Shown here: in pieces, positions 63,814 through 64,000 of the stretch
Position numbering within the stretch: the stretch's first letter is position 1
Layout: each line of letters starts with the position of its first letter
NCBI RefSeq assembly: GCF_002157625.1
Contig: NZ_BDMM01000007.1
Coordinates: forward strand, 107,433 to 171,432
From: Brevundimonas sp. SH203
GTDB lineage: Bacteria > Pseudomonadota > Alphaproteobacteria > Caulobacterales > Caulobacteraceae
Reading direction: 5' to 3'
DNA: 64,000 nt
Program-made: the position numbers and the translations under genes
Notes under the pieces: generated by a model
Databases searched by the model: none
Seen by the model: the letters and a program-made list of their open reading frames with translations, nothing else
What the model was told of the DNA's origin: nothing

Positions 63814-64000
63814 ATGCGTATGAAGACTTTCGTGCTGGCTTCCAGCGCAGCGGCCGCCCTGGCCCTGTCCGCTGGCGCCGCATCGGCGGAACCCAATGGT
63901 TGGTACGGCGCCATCGACGCCGGCTACCACATGATGGACGACATCAACGCCGAGTCGTCGACGACGGGCGCCAACTGGAACTATGAAGTGAACAACGGCT
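63814..64000 (+). CDS. Outer-membrane beta-barrel protein (OmpA-like), 5' part only
   Basis: The window holds the first 62 codons. MRMKTFVLASSAAAALALSA leads a signal peptide cut near ASAEP, followed by NGWYGAIDAGYHMMDDINAE, which is the first strand pattern of an outer-membrane OmpA-type barrel. A strong GGCGGAGGGA lies upstream and the 255-bp gap before it contains no gene and presumably the promoter. The gene runs off the window end, so any C-terminal peptidoglycan-binding domain cannot be seen. Confidence 0.8.
   Translation, partial: MRMKTFVLASSAAAALALSAGAASAEPNGWYGAIDAGYHMMDDINAESSTTGANWNYEVNNG

Overview
The window is GC-rich DNA that looks like the chromosome of an alphaproteobacterium of the order Caulobacterales, most probably Brevundimonas or a close relative. 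This is inferred from gene content and repeat types only (an rbfA-truB-rpsO block, lolA-ftsK beside ubiH, a GapR/DUF2312-type protein, paired secreted prolyl oligopeptidases, short palindromic intergenic repeats). About 39 kb in the middle is an apparently complete temperate podovirus-type prophage inserted between ftsK and ubiH.

Left flank (1-6.7 kb), all on the minus strand: rpsO, truB, rbfA, a DUF2459 protein, a membrane-anchored unknown, a LolA-type carrier and the DNA translocase ftsK. The prophage starts just upstream of ftsK. Its edges carry copies of the same AAGTCGGA/TCCGACTT motif (about 6746-6783 and 45927-45977), the best candidates for attL and attR.

Prophage late region (about 6.8-30.4 kb, minus strand, read from high to low coordinates): small and large terminase, a GNAT-like protein, a small unknown, portal, a Bbp19-like protein, scaffold, major capsid protein with a strong terminator, tail tubular A, a tail tubular B that is split into two reading frames, three internal virion or ejection proteins (one with a GH108-like lysozyme domain, one a polyvalent protein with a ParB-like and an ADP-ribosyltransferase-like domain), a large ejection-type protein, a beta-helix tailspike, then lysis genes (holin, M15 endolysin, overlapping Rz/Rz1 spanins).

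Between the terminase genes and the rightward early genes, 30.45-30.95 kb is non-coding. It holds a nested inverted-repeat array with eleven GAGAC/GTCTC copies. Immediately beyond it is an operon ending in a large CTPase-type ParB-like protein. Next (33.8-39.7 kb, minus) comes a tightly overlapping early or replication operon: Cro-like regulator, HNH nuclease, regulators, a HicA-like protein, Toprim primase and an SF3-type helicase. The S24 repressor diverges from it across a set of GTGGAA/TTCCAC sites. A GC-poor membrane gene (likely moron) follows the repressor, and then a second rightward operon led by a GapR-like protein and containing an alanine-repeat protein, a small HTH protein, an ASCH protein and a tyrosine integrase that seems to lack the first catalytic arginine.

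Right flank (46.1-64 kb), host genes: ubiH, a SirB1-like protein, yraN, rsmI, maeB, dapF, a potassium channel with a zinc ribbon, two S9 peptidases separated by a 31-bp inverted repeat, a DUF1223 protein, a phosphotransferase with an SDR remnant at its 3' end, glpK, a threonine dehydratase-type enzyme, a MaoC hydratase and the start of an outer-membrane beta-barrel protein cut by the window edge.

All names are from reading motifs by eye; no database search was run.
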